Under the pieces are notes generated by a model. The model did not search any database and was not told where the DNA came from. It worked only from the letters and a program-made list of their open reading frames with translations. Position numbers and translations under genes: made by a program. A DNA stretch of 64,000 nucleotides from Lachnospiraceae bacterium (GTDB lineage: Bacteria > Bacillota > Clostridia > Lachnospirales > Lachnospiraceae): NCBI GenBank assembly GCA_017440045.1, contig JAFSIA010000068.1, positions 1 to 64,000 of the forward strand, read 5' to 3'. This document shows, piece after piece, positions 55,101-61,309 of the stretch; within the stretch, counting starts at the first letter, position 1; each line of letters begins with the position of its first letter.

Positions 55101-56873
55101 TTTACAGACTTCTCTGGTTGGAGTCTTCCACTCTATACAGACACACTGTCAATGGATAAAACAATAGCTTCCATATATGATGAAAATAACTCTCTTGTAT
55201 ACGGAGATATGGTGTTCACAGCTGTATGGACAGAGTATGACAAGTTTGTTATAAATATGAATCTTTTTGAGAGAGATTTCTTTAGTGATGGTTCATATTT
55301 AGACAGAGTATCTGATAAGCTTAAGGCAGTACTTTACTACTCTACAGATGGAAGCACGATGGTGCCAATCTACACAGAGGAAATTATAGACAGTGTAACT
55401 GGTGAGGAGAAGACAATTGCCTATGCTAAAGCCGGAGATAAGATTGAGATAGCTCTCTTTAGAATGAACTCAAAGGGAAATCCTATCGGTCAGCCGGTTG
55501 CTACAGGTATAAAGCTTGAGGATCTCTATTATGAATATGAGAGCAAGTTAAATGAGTGGATACATGCAGATATAAGAGATGGCTCTAAGTCGTTTACAAT
55601 CAAGGATGATGTGAAGGATGAGACTGTTATAGAAGTATACATGTCATATTCATTAAAGGAATATAACATTATTTACTGGGATATCAGAGGCTTTGACAAT
55701 AGTGCAAATCCAACAACTTACACTATCTTCGATGAGTTTGATTTCACACCTTTAACAGATGGTGTTAAGTGGATGCTTGTTACTCCTGATGATGATTTGT
55801 CAAATGATGATGACATTAAGACTGAGATAATTTACGGATTAGGTCAGGATGGAAAGCTTATAACAAATGGTACAGCAGGCAACAGAGATTATATATCAAA
55901 TCTTGTTCTTAAGCCAGACTGGTCAACATATACACTTGACAGCTACAAGATTGATATCCTATTAGAGCAGACTGCATTTGGAAATGTTTCAATCCTTTAT
56001 CCACAGCGTCAGGATGAGTTCTTTGCAAATGATATGATTATCTTATCTGTACAGCCAAGAGACGGATATAAGCTTGTTAGCAATTCACTTATTTATAAGA
56101 AGAATAATGTGGCAGGTCTCACACTTTTAGATGGTGCGCGAACATTTGCAAGAGATATTGATTCGTTTATTATTCCACCGGTAGATGCAGGTGCGGGAAC
56201 ATATCTCTTTACAATGCCAAGCAGTGACATTGTAGTATCAGCATTATTTGAGCTTTGTCAGTACAACATAACATATTCAGACATTACTGAGGATGTAGTA
56301 AATACAAATCCTAATACATACAACGTAAACAGCGAGATTGTGTTAGCAGATGCACAAAGACCTGGATATAATTTCTTGGGTTGGTATGATGCTGATGGAA
56401 ATAGGATTGTAAAGATTGTTGGAAGAACTGGAGATATGGTTCTTACACCGATGTTTGAGCTTGCGGATAATTCACCAGAGGGCGATATAAACGGTGATAA
56501 CAATAATCCTGGTGATGACTCAAATAATGAGAATGAGACAAATAAGCCAAGTGATGACAATGTAAGTGATAAGGTAGATATAAATAAGCCAATTGGCGAC
56601 AATTCAGATAATGACAAACCATCGAATGATAAGGTTTCAGTATCTGGCAGACCTTCAAATGTAGTAAGCCGACCTTATACAAATGTTACAATCAATGGCG
56701 AGAAGCCAAATGATTCAACAGGTACTTTAAATGGAAGTGGAAGTACAGGAGGTACAAACAGTGGTGATACAGCAGATATACCACGACTTCTTCTGATATG
56801 TGCGGCAGCAGTCTTAGTTCTTATGATAATCTTCTTAAAGAAGCCTAATAAGGATGATGAAGACGAAGAATAA
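52131..56873 (+). CDS. Large cell-surface protein with InlB-like repeats
   Basis: This 1580-residue protein has a signal peptide after a basic start (LLSATVAVLSALLVGVVVLF, cleavage near IQAA at about residue 45). The first third is beta-helix-like, with GAAIGGGG and GALIGSG motifs common in Firmicutes surface proteins. Several InlB B-repeat/Listeria-Bacteroides-type modules follow (LVFRGWIYTDSAGNELGYI, FAFMGWSLDDGTDLYLNG, YNFLGWYDADGNRIVKI). An Asn/Asp/Ser-rich spacer (about 1450-1540) leads to a C-terminal membrane helix (LLLICAAAVLVLMIIFLKK) and an acidic tail. There is no LPxTG, so it is held by the helix or a non-standard sorting signal. GGAGGG supports the ATG at 52131 over a GTG at 52125. 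It is probably an adhesin or host/matrix-binding protein. Confidence 0.82.
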   Translation: MDKIMKIYRKIRKDSKLLSATVAVLSALLVGVVVLFFCLPEIQAATTNNVTWTPTGTRMYELSALQDGDASNITATSIAVEAGQTYTIDGTGVERNNVNITFNYTSNSGTDAQPAEVTIHIVNVDIKQSLDVSAFRFSTNGYPVEYKLVVQGECSIESTCQGALYPLIAVEDTSYSVYKLHANAGSGNNVEDFVSLDTLSKSVSLKVAGQTPVSKLTLTNASGSYGALIGSGEKNTFAAESVTEIQALIKNLNDQFILQASEQIDVTNTSIAAALKAAPYKFVTAPGYDYTFFPQYTYNSTNGASAGKITVGNLDGSGGLILNLTNNGYGAAIGGGGCSTASGKGATAKKVTVNAGTITFNSPTSYLGSPVFGSGVAKGAASPESTSGTFGGIEINGGSVYLGNYANKFGNTLPVNKNGDRLYEIKANTYDGTYSIADIDNFTVNDPFPIEYEYDPSLQFDFDLEGMTSSLVAQPLGMTKNILDLDIILSPTLSYMYDGSGHNDRYTLHFWLPAVQTTALVITDEFGPGYTDFTLYTSGRVEVDPINPDETSADSRRYVLVRDQTYYLVAENIPSGLKVKNVALTADGRVTSAYYDTALGYRIDASTSSITAEVTYSGSIDINFDLGFDANDTNNHNIQAPVASYEYGTETYTLPNLGTVMKDTAAGQVTDLVFRGWIYTDSAGNELGYITHITKTQQLDGNMKTFNEVVQSDGEIYLKALWSVQVEYFPGDDADVTGNLDKIVVDYAYGTGAVLNVNITAIEPQKDTFAFMGWSLDDGTDLYLNGSTVAVSTYTSHGLYANYERTGFSVYIDSSALSEDYAELSCVGSSGTDILRRRSDGSLATVVIDGKTYYYTSVVRKGSQVRVVISTKHGYKMENTSVVITGSQSSRVSTDSITGECLADVTVEDEDIFVTTDATFSPIEYEIIFKDGKEPNELLWSGYTFSFNIEDIADGKTIGDIIREGLNVTQAEMSDAAISAFINRIDKNTRFTDFSGWSLPLYTDTLSMDKTIASIYDENNSLVYGDMVFTAVWTEYDKFVINMNLFERDFFSDGSYLDRVSDKLKAVLYYSTDGSTMVPIYTEEIIDSVTGEEKTIAYAKAGDKIEIALFRMNSKGNPIGQPVATGIKLEDLYYEYESKLNEWIHADIRDGSKSFTIKDDVKDETVIEVYMSYSLKEYNIIYWDIRGFDNSANPTTYTIFDEFDFTPLTDGVKWMLVTPDDDLSNDDDIKTEIIYGLGQDGKLITNGTAGNRDYISNLVLKPDWSTYTLDSYKIDILLEQTAFGNVSILYPQRQDEFFANDMIILSVQPRDGYKLVSNSLIYKKNNVAGLTLLDGARTFARDIDSFIIPPVDAGAGTYLFTMPSSDIVVSALFELCQYNITYSDITEDVVNTNPNTYNVNSEIVLADAQRPGYNFLGWYDADGNRIVKIVGRTGDMVLTPMFELADNSPEGDINGDNNNPGDDSNNENETNKPSDDNVSDKVDINKPIGDNSDNDKPSNDKVSVSGRPSNVVSRPYTNVTINGEKPNDSTGTLNGSGSTGGTNSGDTADIPRLLLICAAAVLVLMIIFLKKPNKDDEDEE

Positions 56874-56884
56874 AATGTGATTTT

Positions 56885-56919
56885 AGGCAGGTAACTGATT
56901 ATAGTTACCTGCCTTTTTA
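56885..56919. terminator. Bidirectional terminator between surface protein and catalase genes
   Basis: AGGCAGGTAACT (56885-56896) and AGTTACCTGCCT (56903-56914) form a perfect 12-bp stem with a 6-nt loop; TTTTTAC follows on the plus strand and an AATTTT-type run lies on the other side. Confidence 0.88.
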
Positions 56920-56936
56920 CAAGTGGAAAAAACTGA

Positions 56937-57455
56937 TTACTTAGTGTCGAAAGCCGGGTTAAATGCGTAGAAGTTCTTAGAATCTAAATCATCCTGAACC
57001 ATTCTTAACGCCTCGCCAAATCTCTGGAAGTGTACAACCTCTCTGGCTCTTAAGAACTTGATTACATCACATACATCCGGGTCTTTTACCATTCTTAAAA
57101 TATTGTCATAAGTTGAGCGAGCCTTCTGCTCAGCAGCCATATCTTCAAACAAATCAGTGATAGGGTCACCCTTGCTCTGGAACTGACAAGAGTTCTGCAT
57201 AATACCACCGGCAGCCTGAGGCCAGATGCCAAGAGTATGGTCTACATAATATGCTTCAAATCCGGCAGCCTTAATTTCTTCAGGAGAAAGACCATCTGTA
57301 AGCTGCTGAATGATAGCTCCCACGATCTCTAAGTGGGAAAGTTCTTCAGTTCCTATGTCGTTTAGGAGCCCTGCAACTCTCTTGTTTGACATAGCGTATT
57401 TCTGAGATAAATATCTAAGAGAAGCGTCAATTTCTCCATCAGGTCCACCATACTG
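56937..57455 (-). pseudogene. Manganese catalase (CotJC-type), 5' end removed by an integrated element
   Basis: The remaining frame encodes 172 residues of a di-manganese catalase of the spore-coat CotJC type. All metal-ligand regions survive: the Glu of GGPDGEIDASLRYLSQKYA, Glu and His of IGTEELSHLE, the Glu of MAAEQKARSTYD and the His of REVVHFQRFG. The C-terminus DSKNFYAFNPAFDTK is the normal family end. Upstream the frame stops at TAA (57458-57456) directly before CAG TAT GGT GGA, so about 25-30 N-terminal residues (normally MWxYEKKLQYPV and onward) and the start codon are missing. Starting at the internal ATG (57392) would lose the first Glu ligand. The 5' part is expected at the other, unseen end of the element. 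Confidence 0.82.
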
Positions 57456-57488
57456 TTAAAACCTATAATAATGCTCTAAACATTGATT
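57440..57488. other. Probable attachment-site junction (attL/attR) of the integrated element
   Basis: Catalase coding sequence ends at 57455 and the recombinase gene ends at 57489. The crossover must lie in or just beside this stretch, most likely within GGTCCACCATACTG (57442-57455), which encodes the conserved QYGGP of the catalase. The core cannot be fixed without the other junction. Confidence 0.6.
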
Positions 57489-58979
57489 TTACAAGGGTTG
57501 CGGACACTCGGTCAAATGGACTTGAAGTCGATTTTTGCTTTTTTCGTAAATTGCGTAGTCTAAAATTGAACGAATTGCCTCGCCTTTTATGGTGTCATTT
57601 GCATCTGAATTTATAATCTGAATGACACTATTAATTTCTTTAGGTAAGTCTATTGTTTCGGTGTGATTTTCGGACATAGACTTACTTTTTTCTAATTCAT
57701 CCATTAATCTTTCACGCTCTGCATTGAGTATCTCTTTATTTTCTTTGTATTCCTCAAGAGAATCAATTCCATCTCGATAAGCCTGCTTGATACGTTTTTC
57801 TTTTTGTTCAAGCTTTTCTAAAGCAGTAGAAATAAATGAATCAGTAGGGATAGTGACTTGAGACATTGCCTGTTGGTAGGTTGAAAGGCTGGCATCCTTT
57901 AACAGCTCCTTTAGAGCAAGCGTTAATCCTTCAGTTATTTTCTTTTCAGTAATGCTGTGAGAGACACTGCACTTTCCTTTTTGGTAGTTTCCACATTGAA
58001 GGGAGCGCATGCCTGTTTTTTTATCTCTGCATCCTATGAATAAGGAATAACCACAGGCGCTGCATTTCAAAAAACCACTAAGCCAGTGTTTGGTGCCAAC
58101 AATACGTTGCTTAGGTTTACGCATGCGCGCACGCCTTTCAATGATTTGTTGTGCCTGGTCAAATTGTTCTTTTGTAATTAAAGGTGTATGTTTGCCTTCT
58201 GCTATGATCCACTCTGATTTATCCTTGATAGTATGTGATTCGTGATGTTGCCTGTTCCATCTAACGAAACCATAATAAAAAGGATTTTCAACAATATACC
58301 TAACAGTCCTAAGTTCCCAAGTGTTACCGCGCCTAGTAGGTATATTCATACTGTTAATTTTACGAACAATTTCGTGGTTAGAGTAGGCTGGGTTCCCTGC
58401 CATCTCAAATATGAGCTTTACTATGGCAGCTTCTTCATCAACTATCTCAGGAATACCAGTATCTTTGTTTTGCTTATAACCATAAGGTAAAGTGGATTGA
58501 TAACCACCACGCAGGGCCTTTTCTGTCATACCGCGTGTAACTTCACCGGAAAGATTGACAGAGTAATATTCATCAAACCATTCAATGATTGTCTCAATTA
58601 ATCTTCCGAACATATCATCAGAAACATATTCGCTAATAGATATGACATCAATACCTAGCTTTTTTCGCAGCATACCCTTATAAAAGGTACTCTCTTCCTG
58701 GTTACGTGCAAAGCGTGAGAATTTCCACAATATAATTGCATCAAAAGGCTTAGGCTTAAGCTTGGCAGTAGCAATCATACGTTGAAATTCAACTCGGTTG
58801 TCGGCTTTTCGGCCAGAAACACCTTCATGCTCCATAAAGATATATTCATTGGTGAGAATATATCCGTTGTCTTTCGCCCACTTCTTAATTTCCTTAAGCT
58901 GGCTAGTAGGAGAAAGCTCCTCTTGCTTATCTGTAGATACACGGATATAGCAAGCAGCTATTTTAAGTTCTTTACTCAT
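57489..58979 (-). CDS. Large serine recombinase (integrase/excisionase type)
   Basis: This 496-residue recombinase has an N-terminal resolvase domain with the nucleophile Ser in CYIRVSTDKQ (near residue 15) and the arginines of LWKFSRFARN. A Recombinase domain follows (STLPYGYKQN, RRGNTWELRTVRYIVENPFYYG), then a zinc ribbon (CSACGYSLF and LQCGNYQKGKCS) and a coiled coil of about 70 residues (LEKLEQKEKRIKQAYRDGID). This is the layout of phage and ICE integrases such as those of phiC31-type. AGAGGAG and the family start MSKELKIAACYIRVS place the start at 58979 and not at the upstream 59087. Its C-terminus faces the catalase junction 30 bp away, so it is the enzyme expected to have inserted the element there. 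Confidence 0.92.
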   Translation of the reverse strand: MSKELKIAACYIRVSTDKQEELSPTSQLKEIKKWAKDNGYILTNEYIFMEHEGVSGRKADNRVEFQRMIATAKLKPKPFDAIILWKFSRFARNQEESTFYKGMLRKKLGIDVISISEYVSDDMFGRLIETIIEWFDEYYSVNLSGEVTRGMTEKALRGGYQSTLPYGYKQNKDTGIPEIVDEEAAIVKLIFEMAGNPAYSNHEIVRKINSMNIPTRRGNTWELRTVRYIVENPFYYGFVRWNRQHHESHTIKDKSEWIIAEGKHTPLITKEQFDQAQQIIERRARMRKPKQRIVGTKHWLSGFLKCSACGYSLFIGCRDKKTGMRSLQCGNYQKGKCSVSHSITEKKITEGLTLALKELLKDASLSTYQQAMSQVTIPTDSFISTALEKLEQKEKRIKQAYRDGIDSLEEYKENKEILNAERERLMDELEKSKSMSENHTETIDLPKEINSVIQIINSDANDTIKGEAIRSILDYAIYEKSKNRLQVHLTECPQPL

Positions 58980-58980
58980 T

Positions 58981-59090
58981 GTATCATCTCCTCTAAAAAT
59001 GTATGAAAAAAGGGTGCAAAAAAACACCTGTTCCTTGTAAAATCGGTGTTTAGATGATACAATATGCTTGTTCACGGCAGGTATCATCTA
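58981..59090. promoter_or_regulatory. Three-copy GTATCATCT motif around the recombinase ribosome binding site
   Basis: GTATCATCT occurs at 58981-58989 (the antisense of the recombinase ribosome binding site region) and, as GTATCATCTA, at 59081-59090, exactly 100 bp apart. The inverted copy TAGATGATAC is at 59051-59060. On the minus-strand transcript the middle copy could pair either with the upstream copy or with the sequence between the Shine-Dalgarno and ATG. The motif may equally be a protein operator. A further minus-strand hairpin, AAACACC with GGTGTTT (59051-59022) followed by TTTT, is a terminator-like element in the same leader. Confidence 0.5.
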
Positions 59091-59140
59091 AGATGGTAAC
59101 TGTATAAGGGCATCTGTTGGTAGCAGGTGCTCTTTTTATT
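59070..59140 (+). ncRNA. Candidate small RNA divergent from the recombinase gene
   Basis: A promoter with TTGTAA (59035-59040), 17-bp spacing and TACAAT (59058-59063) preceded by TG predicts a start near 59070. A terminator follows: GGGCATCTG (59108-59116), 7-nt loop, CAGGTGCTC (59124-59132; two G-U pairs) and TTTTTATTT. The RNA of about 70 nt has no reading frame of note. It contains GTATCATCT, complementary to 9 nt directly before the recombinase start codon, so repression of recombinase translation is possible. All of this is read from the sequence; expression is not shown. Confidence 0.5.
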
Positions 59141-59144
59141 TAAC

Positions 59145-59297
59145 GTAAAAGGTCTTGGAATAAATCCAAGACCTTCATTATATGCATATATTTAATATGA
59201 TTACTGCCGGCAAGCGGCGGTGTTATATCATTGATGATGTCCGCCCAGCAGACAATAATGTGCATCAATGCGCCCACACAGTAGGCATTCACTAAGT
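59145..59297 (-). ncRNA. Candidate structured noncoding RNA between NYN RNase and recombinase genes
   Basis: A perfect promoter (TTGACA, 17 bp, TATAAT at 59332-59304) directs minus-strand transcription from about 59297. About 120 nt later lies a perfect 11-bp hairpin, AAGGTCTTGGA with TCCAAGACCTT (59149-59175), followed by TTTTACG, a likely terminator. The body has no ORF and is GC-rich compared with the AT-rich surroundings. It can fold: TGCTGG with CCGGCA, GGCGG with CCGCC and an inner ATCAT-CA-ATGAT hairpin, roughly between 59240 and 59195. I do not recognise a known RNA family. It could also be a regulatory leader of the recombinase mRNA if read-through occurs. Confidence 0.55.
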
Positions 59298-59303
59298 ATT
59301 CAT

Positions 59304-59332
59304 ATTATATACATATGTAATAGTCTTGTCAA
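59304..59332 (-). promoter_or_regulatory. Perfect sigma-A consensus promoter of the candidate ncRNA
   Basis: On the minus strand TTGACA (59332-59327), a 17-bp spacer and TATAAT (59309-59304) match both consensus hexamers exactly. It begins 1 bp after the stop codon of the NYN gene. No coding frame starts within 300 bp downstream. Confidence 0.85.
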
Positions 59333-59333
59333 G

Positions 59334-59993
59334 TTATAAAGTTTTTGTAAAACGAGAATCACAAGTACGTAAGCCATCGATATGTTCGAAAAGGTCTGGT
59401 TTAATTCGAGCACCCAATGGGTCTAGAATGAAATCAATACCTTCGCGACGAGCGTGTTTTGCAGCTGGAACAAAATCACTATCACCGGATATTAATATAA
59501 TTTGGTCGACTTGCTGTTTGAATGCCATAGACGATATATCTAGACCTATTCTCATATCAACACCTTTTTGGTCTATATTTAGGGTAAAATCGTTTTCTGT
59601 TAAATCTTCGAATTTTAACGTGCCACGGCATAGCTTTTTTATAACATCTTCTCTTAGGCTATAGCTTGCTTGTTCTTCTGCAAGCTTACCCATTCGTAGT
59701 GCAAATTTACGTTTCTTTTTTAATTCTTCATAGAAATCAATGGTCCACTTATACAAATCACTTTTAGAGAGATCTACTTGGCGTTGTAAGAATGGATGAA
59801 ATATTTTCTTTGCCGAAGGTGGACAATCGTAATAAAAGATGCGATATAAATCTGACTTCTCTCCGTGTAACCGAGTGTGTCGTTTGCAGTAATTTGCAAG
59901 TTCAATAGCTCGTTGTTCGGGTGTTTGATCTCCGAGTATGGCTTGAGCTCTTCTTCGATAAAAACCACCGTCAATTAAGATAGCTGTTTTCAT
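59334..59993 (-). CDS. NYN-domain (PIN-like) ribonuclease
   Basis: This 219-residue protein is of the NYN/DUF88 (LabA-like) family, RNases with a PIN-type acidic active site. The conserved acids are in ILIDGGFYRRR at the N-terminus, KGVDMRIGLDIS near 150 and ILISGDSDFVPAAKHARREG near 177. These Asp residues would hold the metal ions. A central Lys/Arg-rich helical insert (about 85-115) may bind RNA. TTTTAGGAGGTACAT precedes the ATG. It lies between the repressor and the recombinase and is flanked on both sides by RNA structures. Its role in the element is unknown; phage NYN proteins are suspected of RNA processing or defence. Confidence 0.85.
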   Translation of the reverse strand: MKTAILIDGGFYRRRAQAILGDQTPEQRAIELANYCKRHTRLHGEKSDLYRIFYYDCPPSAKKIFHPFLQRQVDLSKSDLYKWTIDFYEELKKKRKFALRMGKLAEEQASYSLREDVIKKLCRGTLKFEDLTENDFTLNIDQKGVDMRIGLDISSMAFKQQVDQIILISGDSDFVPAAKHARREGIDFILDPLGARIKPDLFEHIDGLRTCDSRFTKTL

Positions 59994-60090
59994 ATGTACC
60001 TCCTAAAAATAAAAAGGCTCTAGGGTTCGGTGCTTCCTATATGTTAGGAGACTTACAACCTAGAGCATTATTAACGTGTATTAAGTTTAC
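59994..60090 (-). promoter_or_regulatory. Leader of the NYN gene with terminator-like hairpin
   Basis: A minus-strand promoter with TTGACT (60125-60120) and TAATAT (60102-60097), 17-bp spacing, would start transcription near 60090. The leader first has GTGTA-AACTTAA-TACAC. It then has a nested stem in which GCTCTAGG (60066-60059) pairs with CCTAGAGC (60024-60017) and encloses a small TCCTA/TAGGA hairpin. CTTTTTATTTTT follows directly, then the AGGAGG site and the ATG. It reads as an attenuator, or as a short terminated RNA made in addition to the NYN mRNA. Confidence 0.6.
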
Positions 60091-60203
60091 ACATTCATAT
60101 TATATGCGTTTGGTTTAAAAGTCAATACAAAACGTTTAAAAAATTGAACAAAAGTTTAATTTTTTTAAACTTGTTATTTAAATATTAAAAATCCCTTTAA
60201 CTC

Positions 60204-60249
60204 AACTGGTGACAGTATGTCACCAGTTGTACGAAATAATCGTACAACT
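60204..60249. other. Two overlapping, mutually exclusive hairpins after the repressor gene
   Basis: AACTGGTGACA-GTA-TGTCACCAGTT (60204-60228) and AGTTGTACGA-AATAA-TCGTACAACT (60225-60249) are both perfect palindromic stems sharing AGTT. They lie just beyond the repressor stop codon. No U-run follows directly, so they may be a weak terminator, a switch or protein-binding sites. Confidence 0.65.
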
Positions 60250-60253
60250 GATT

Positions 60254-60877
60254 TTATAATTTTCCTCTAAGTTCTACAACTTTACCAATAATCTTAACTG
60301 GTTTATCTTTAATATCTTCTTCAGAGAACATCATTGGCTCATATTTAGAATTTAAAGAAATAAGACCTATACCACCAGTGTATTTGGTAAGACGTTTACA
60401 AGTAGCATCATCACCATTAACAAGAGCAATAACAATATCGCCTGAGTCAGCATCATTTTGTTGGCGAACAATAACTACATCACCATCACAAATTCGAGGT
60501 TCCATAGAGTCACCTTTAATCTTAAGACCAAAGAACTCACCGGTGCTGGCCATATCTTCTGATATTTCTTCTGTATCGATAATATCTTCGATAGCATCAA
60601 TAGGGATGCCAGCAGCTACGCAACCAAGGACTTTAATTGTTATGCTTGCTTTTTCTTTCTTCTGTATATTTTTTGAGAGGTCGATATTGTTCATATCATC
60701 CATATCGGCACCTAATAATATCGATAATTCTTTTAATTTTTTTACAGGTGGCTCAGAGACACCTGATTCCCATTTTTGAATGGTAGTAAAAGATTTATAA
60801 CCTAATTTTTCTGCAATGAATTCTTGAGATAACCCTTTTTTTGTTCTTAAATATCTAATATTCTCACTTAAGTACAT
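60254..60877 (-). CDS. CI/LexA-like repressor with S24 autopeptidase domain
   Basis: The 207-residue repressor has an N-terminal XRE helix-turn-helix (LSQEFIAEKLGYKSFTTIQK with WESG) and a C-terminal S24 domain. CVAAGIPIDA contains the Ala-Gly self-cleavage site, GDSMEPRICDGDVVIV the catalytic Ser and ATCKRLTKYTG the catalytic Lys. It should therefore be inactivated by RecA-stimulated cleavage after DNA damage, making the element SOS-inducible. AAAGGTGG suits the ATG at 60877; the GTG at 60889 overlaps that site. Its promoter at 60935-60907 has a -35 element inside a palindromic operator, so it is autoregulated. Confidence 0.92.
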   Translation of the reverse strand: MYLSENIRYLRTKKGLSQEFIAEKLGYKSFTTIQKWESGVSEPPVKKLKELSILLGADMDDMNNIDLSKNIQKKEKASITIKVLGCVAAGIPIDAIEDIIDTEEISEDMASTGEFFGLKIKGDSMEPRICDGDVVIVRQQNDADSGDIVIALVNGDDATCKRLTKYTGGIGLISLNSKYEPMMFSEEDIKDKPVKIIGKVVELRGKL

Positions 60878-60906
60878 ATATAACACCACCTTTCATATCT
60901 ATTCTT

Positions 60907-60936
60907 AATATATACTATATTTGAAATTAATTCAAG
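60907..60936 (-). promoter_or_regulatory. Repressor promoter and operator
   Basis: Minus-strand TTGAAT (60935-60930) and TATATT (60912-60907) are 17 bp apart. TTTGAAATTAATTCAAG (60920-60936), a one-mismatch version of the element's palindromic operator, covers the -35 element. A half-like site CTTGAAAAAAAATCAAA lies at 60962. Confidence 0.8.
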
Positions 60937-60985
60937 TTTATTTTAAAAAAAGCAAAAAGAACTTGAAAAAAAATCAAATAAAGTA

Positions 60986-61034
60986 TTGACACTTGAAAAT
61001 TCTTCAAGTATAATGTGCTTGAAAATAATTCAAG
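60986..61034 (+). promoter_or_regulatory. Early promoter with operator filling the -35/-10 spacer
   Basis: TTGACA (60986-60991) and TATAAT (61009-61014) are perfect consensus hexamers. The whole 17-bp spacer is the palindrome CTTGAAAATTCTTCAAG (60992-61008). A second palindrome, CTTGAAAATAATTCAAG (61018-61034), covers the transcription start. Bound S24 repressor would block RNA polymerase completely. This controls the Cro-like gene and what follows. Confidence 0.92.
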
Positions 61035-61063
61035 TAGCAAATATTAGAAAGGAGAAGTAAGTT

Positions 61064-61294
61064 ATGTCAGCGAAAGAAGACTTATATACACTAAAAGAAC
61101 TGAGAGCTAGATATGATAAGACGCAAGAAGAGGTAGCGCGCGACTTAGGAGTTTCAACACAAACATATTGCGCTTGGGAAAAAGACATATCAAATGTGGC
61201 AGTAAGTAAAGTGCAGGCAGTAGCAAATTACTACGGAGTACGTTTGACGCAAATTTTTTTTACATCACAACTTGAAAATAATTCAAGTATTTAA
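61064..61294 (+). CDS. Cro-like XRE regulator
   Basis: The 76-residue protein is a bare helix-turn-helix (DKTQEEVARDLGVSTQTYCA with WEKD), transcribed away from the S24 repressor from the operator-controlled promoter. GAAAGGAGAAG precedes the ATG. The pair forms a CI/Cro-type decision switch. The last codons contain another copy of the operator palindrome. Confidence 0.88.
   Translation: MSAKEDLYTLKELRARYDKTQEEVARDLGVSTQTYCAWEKDISNVAVSKVQAVANYYGVRLTQIFFTSQLENNSSI
61271..61287. promoter_or_regulatory. Extra operator copy inside the end of the Cro-like gene
   Basis: CTTGAAAATAATTCAAG is identical to the operator at 61018-61034. It encodes LENNS in the Cro-like protein and lies 23 bp before the next gene start, so it may act as a roadblock or looping site. 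Confidence 0.85.
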
Positions 61295-61309
61295 GAGGAG
61301 AGTGATAGA

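Noticed and set aside
56750..56873. LPxTG sortase signal in the large surface protein
   Set aside because: No LPxTG or clear variant precedes the C-terminal helix; TADIPR is not a recognised sorting motif.
56937..57392. Complete short catalase starting at 57392
   Set aside because: This start lacks a ribosome binding site and omits the first Glu metal ligand and conserved GGPDGE segment that lie in frame upstream.
57489..59087. Longer recombinase starting at 59087
   Set aside because: The extra N-terminal residues are not recombinase-like and cover regulatory hairpins; AGAGGAG and the family start fit 58979.
59145..59297. tRNA, tmRNA, 6S RNA or a known riboswitch
   Set aside because: No cloverleaf, no CCA end and no aptamer core that I can recognise; length and context also differ.
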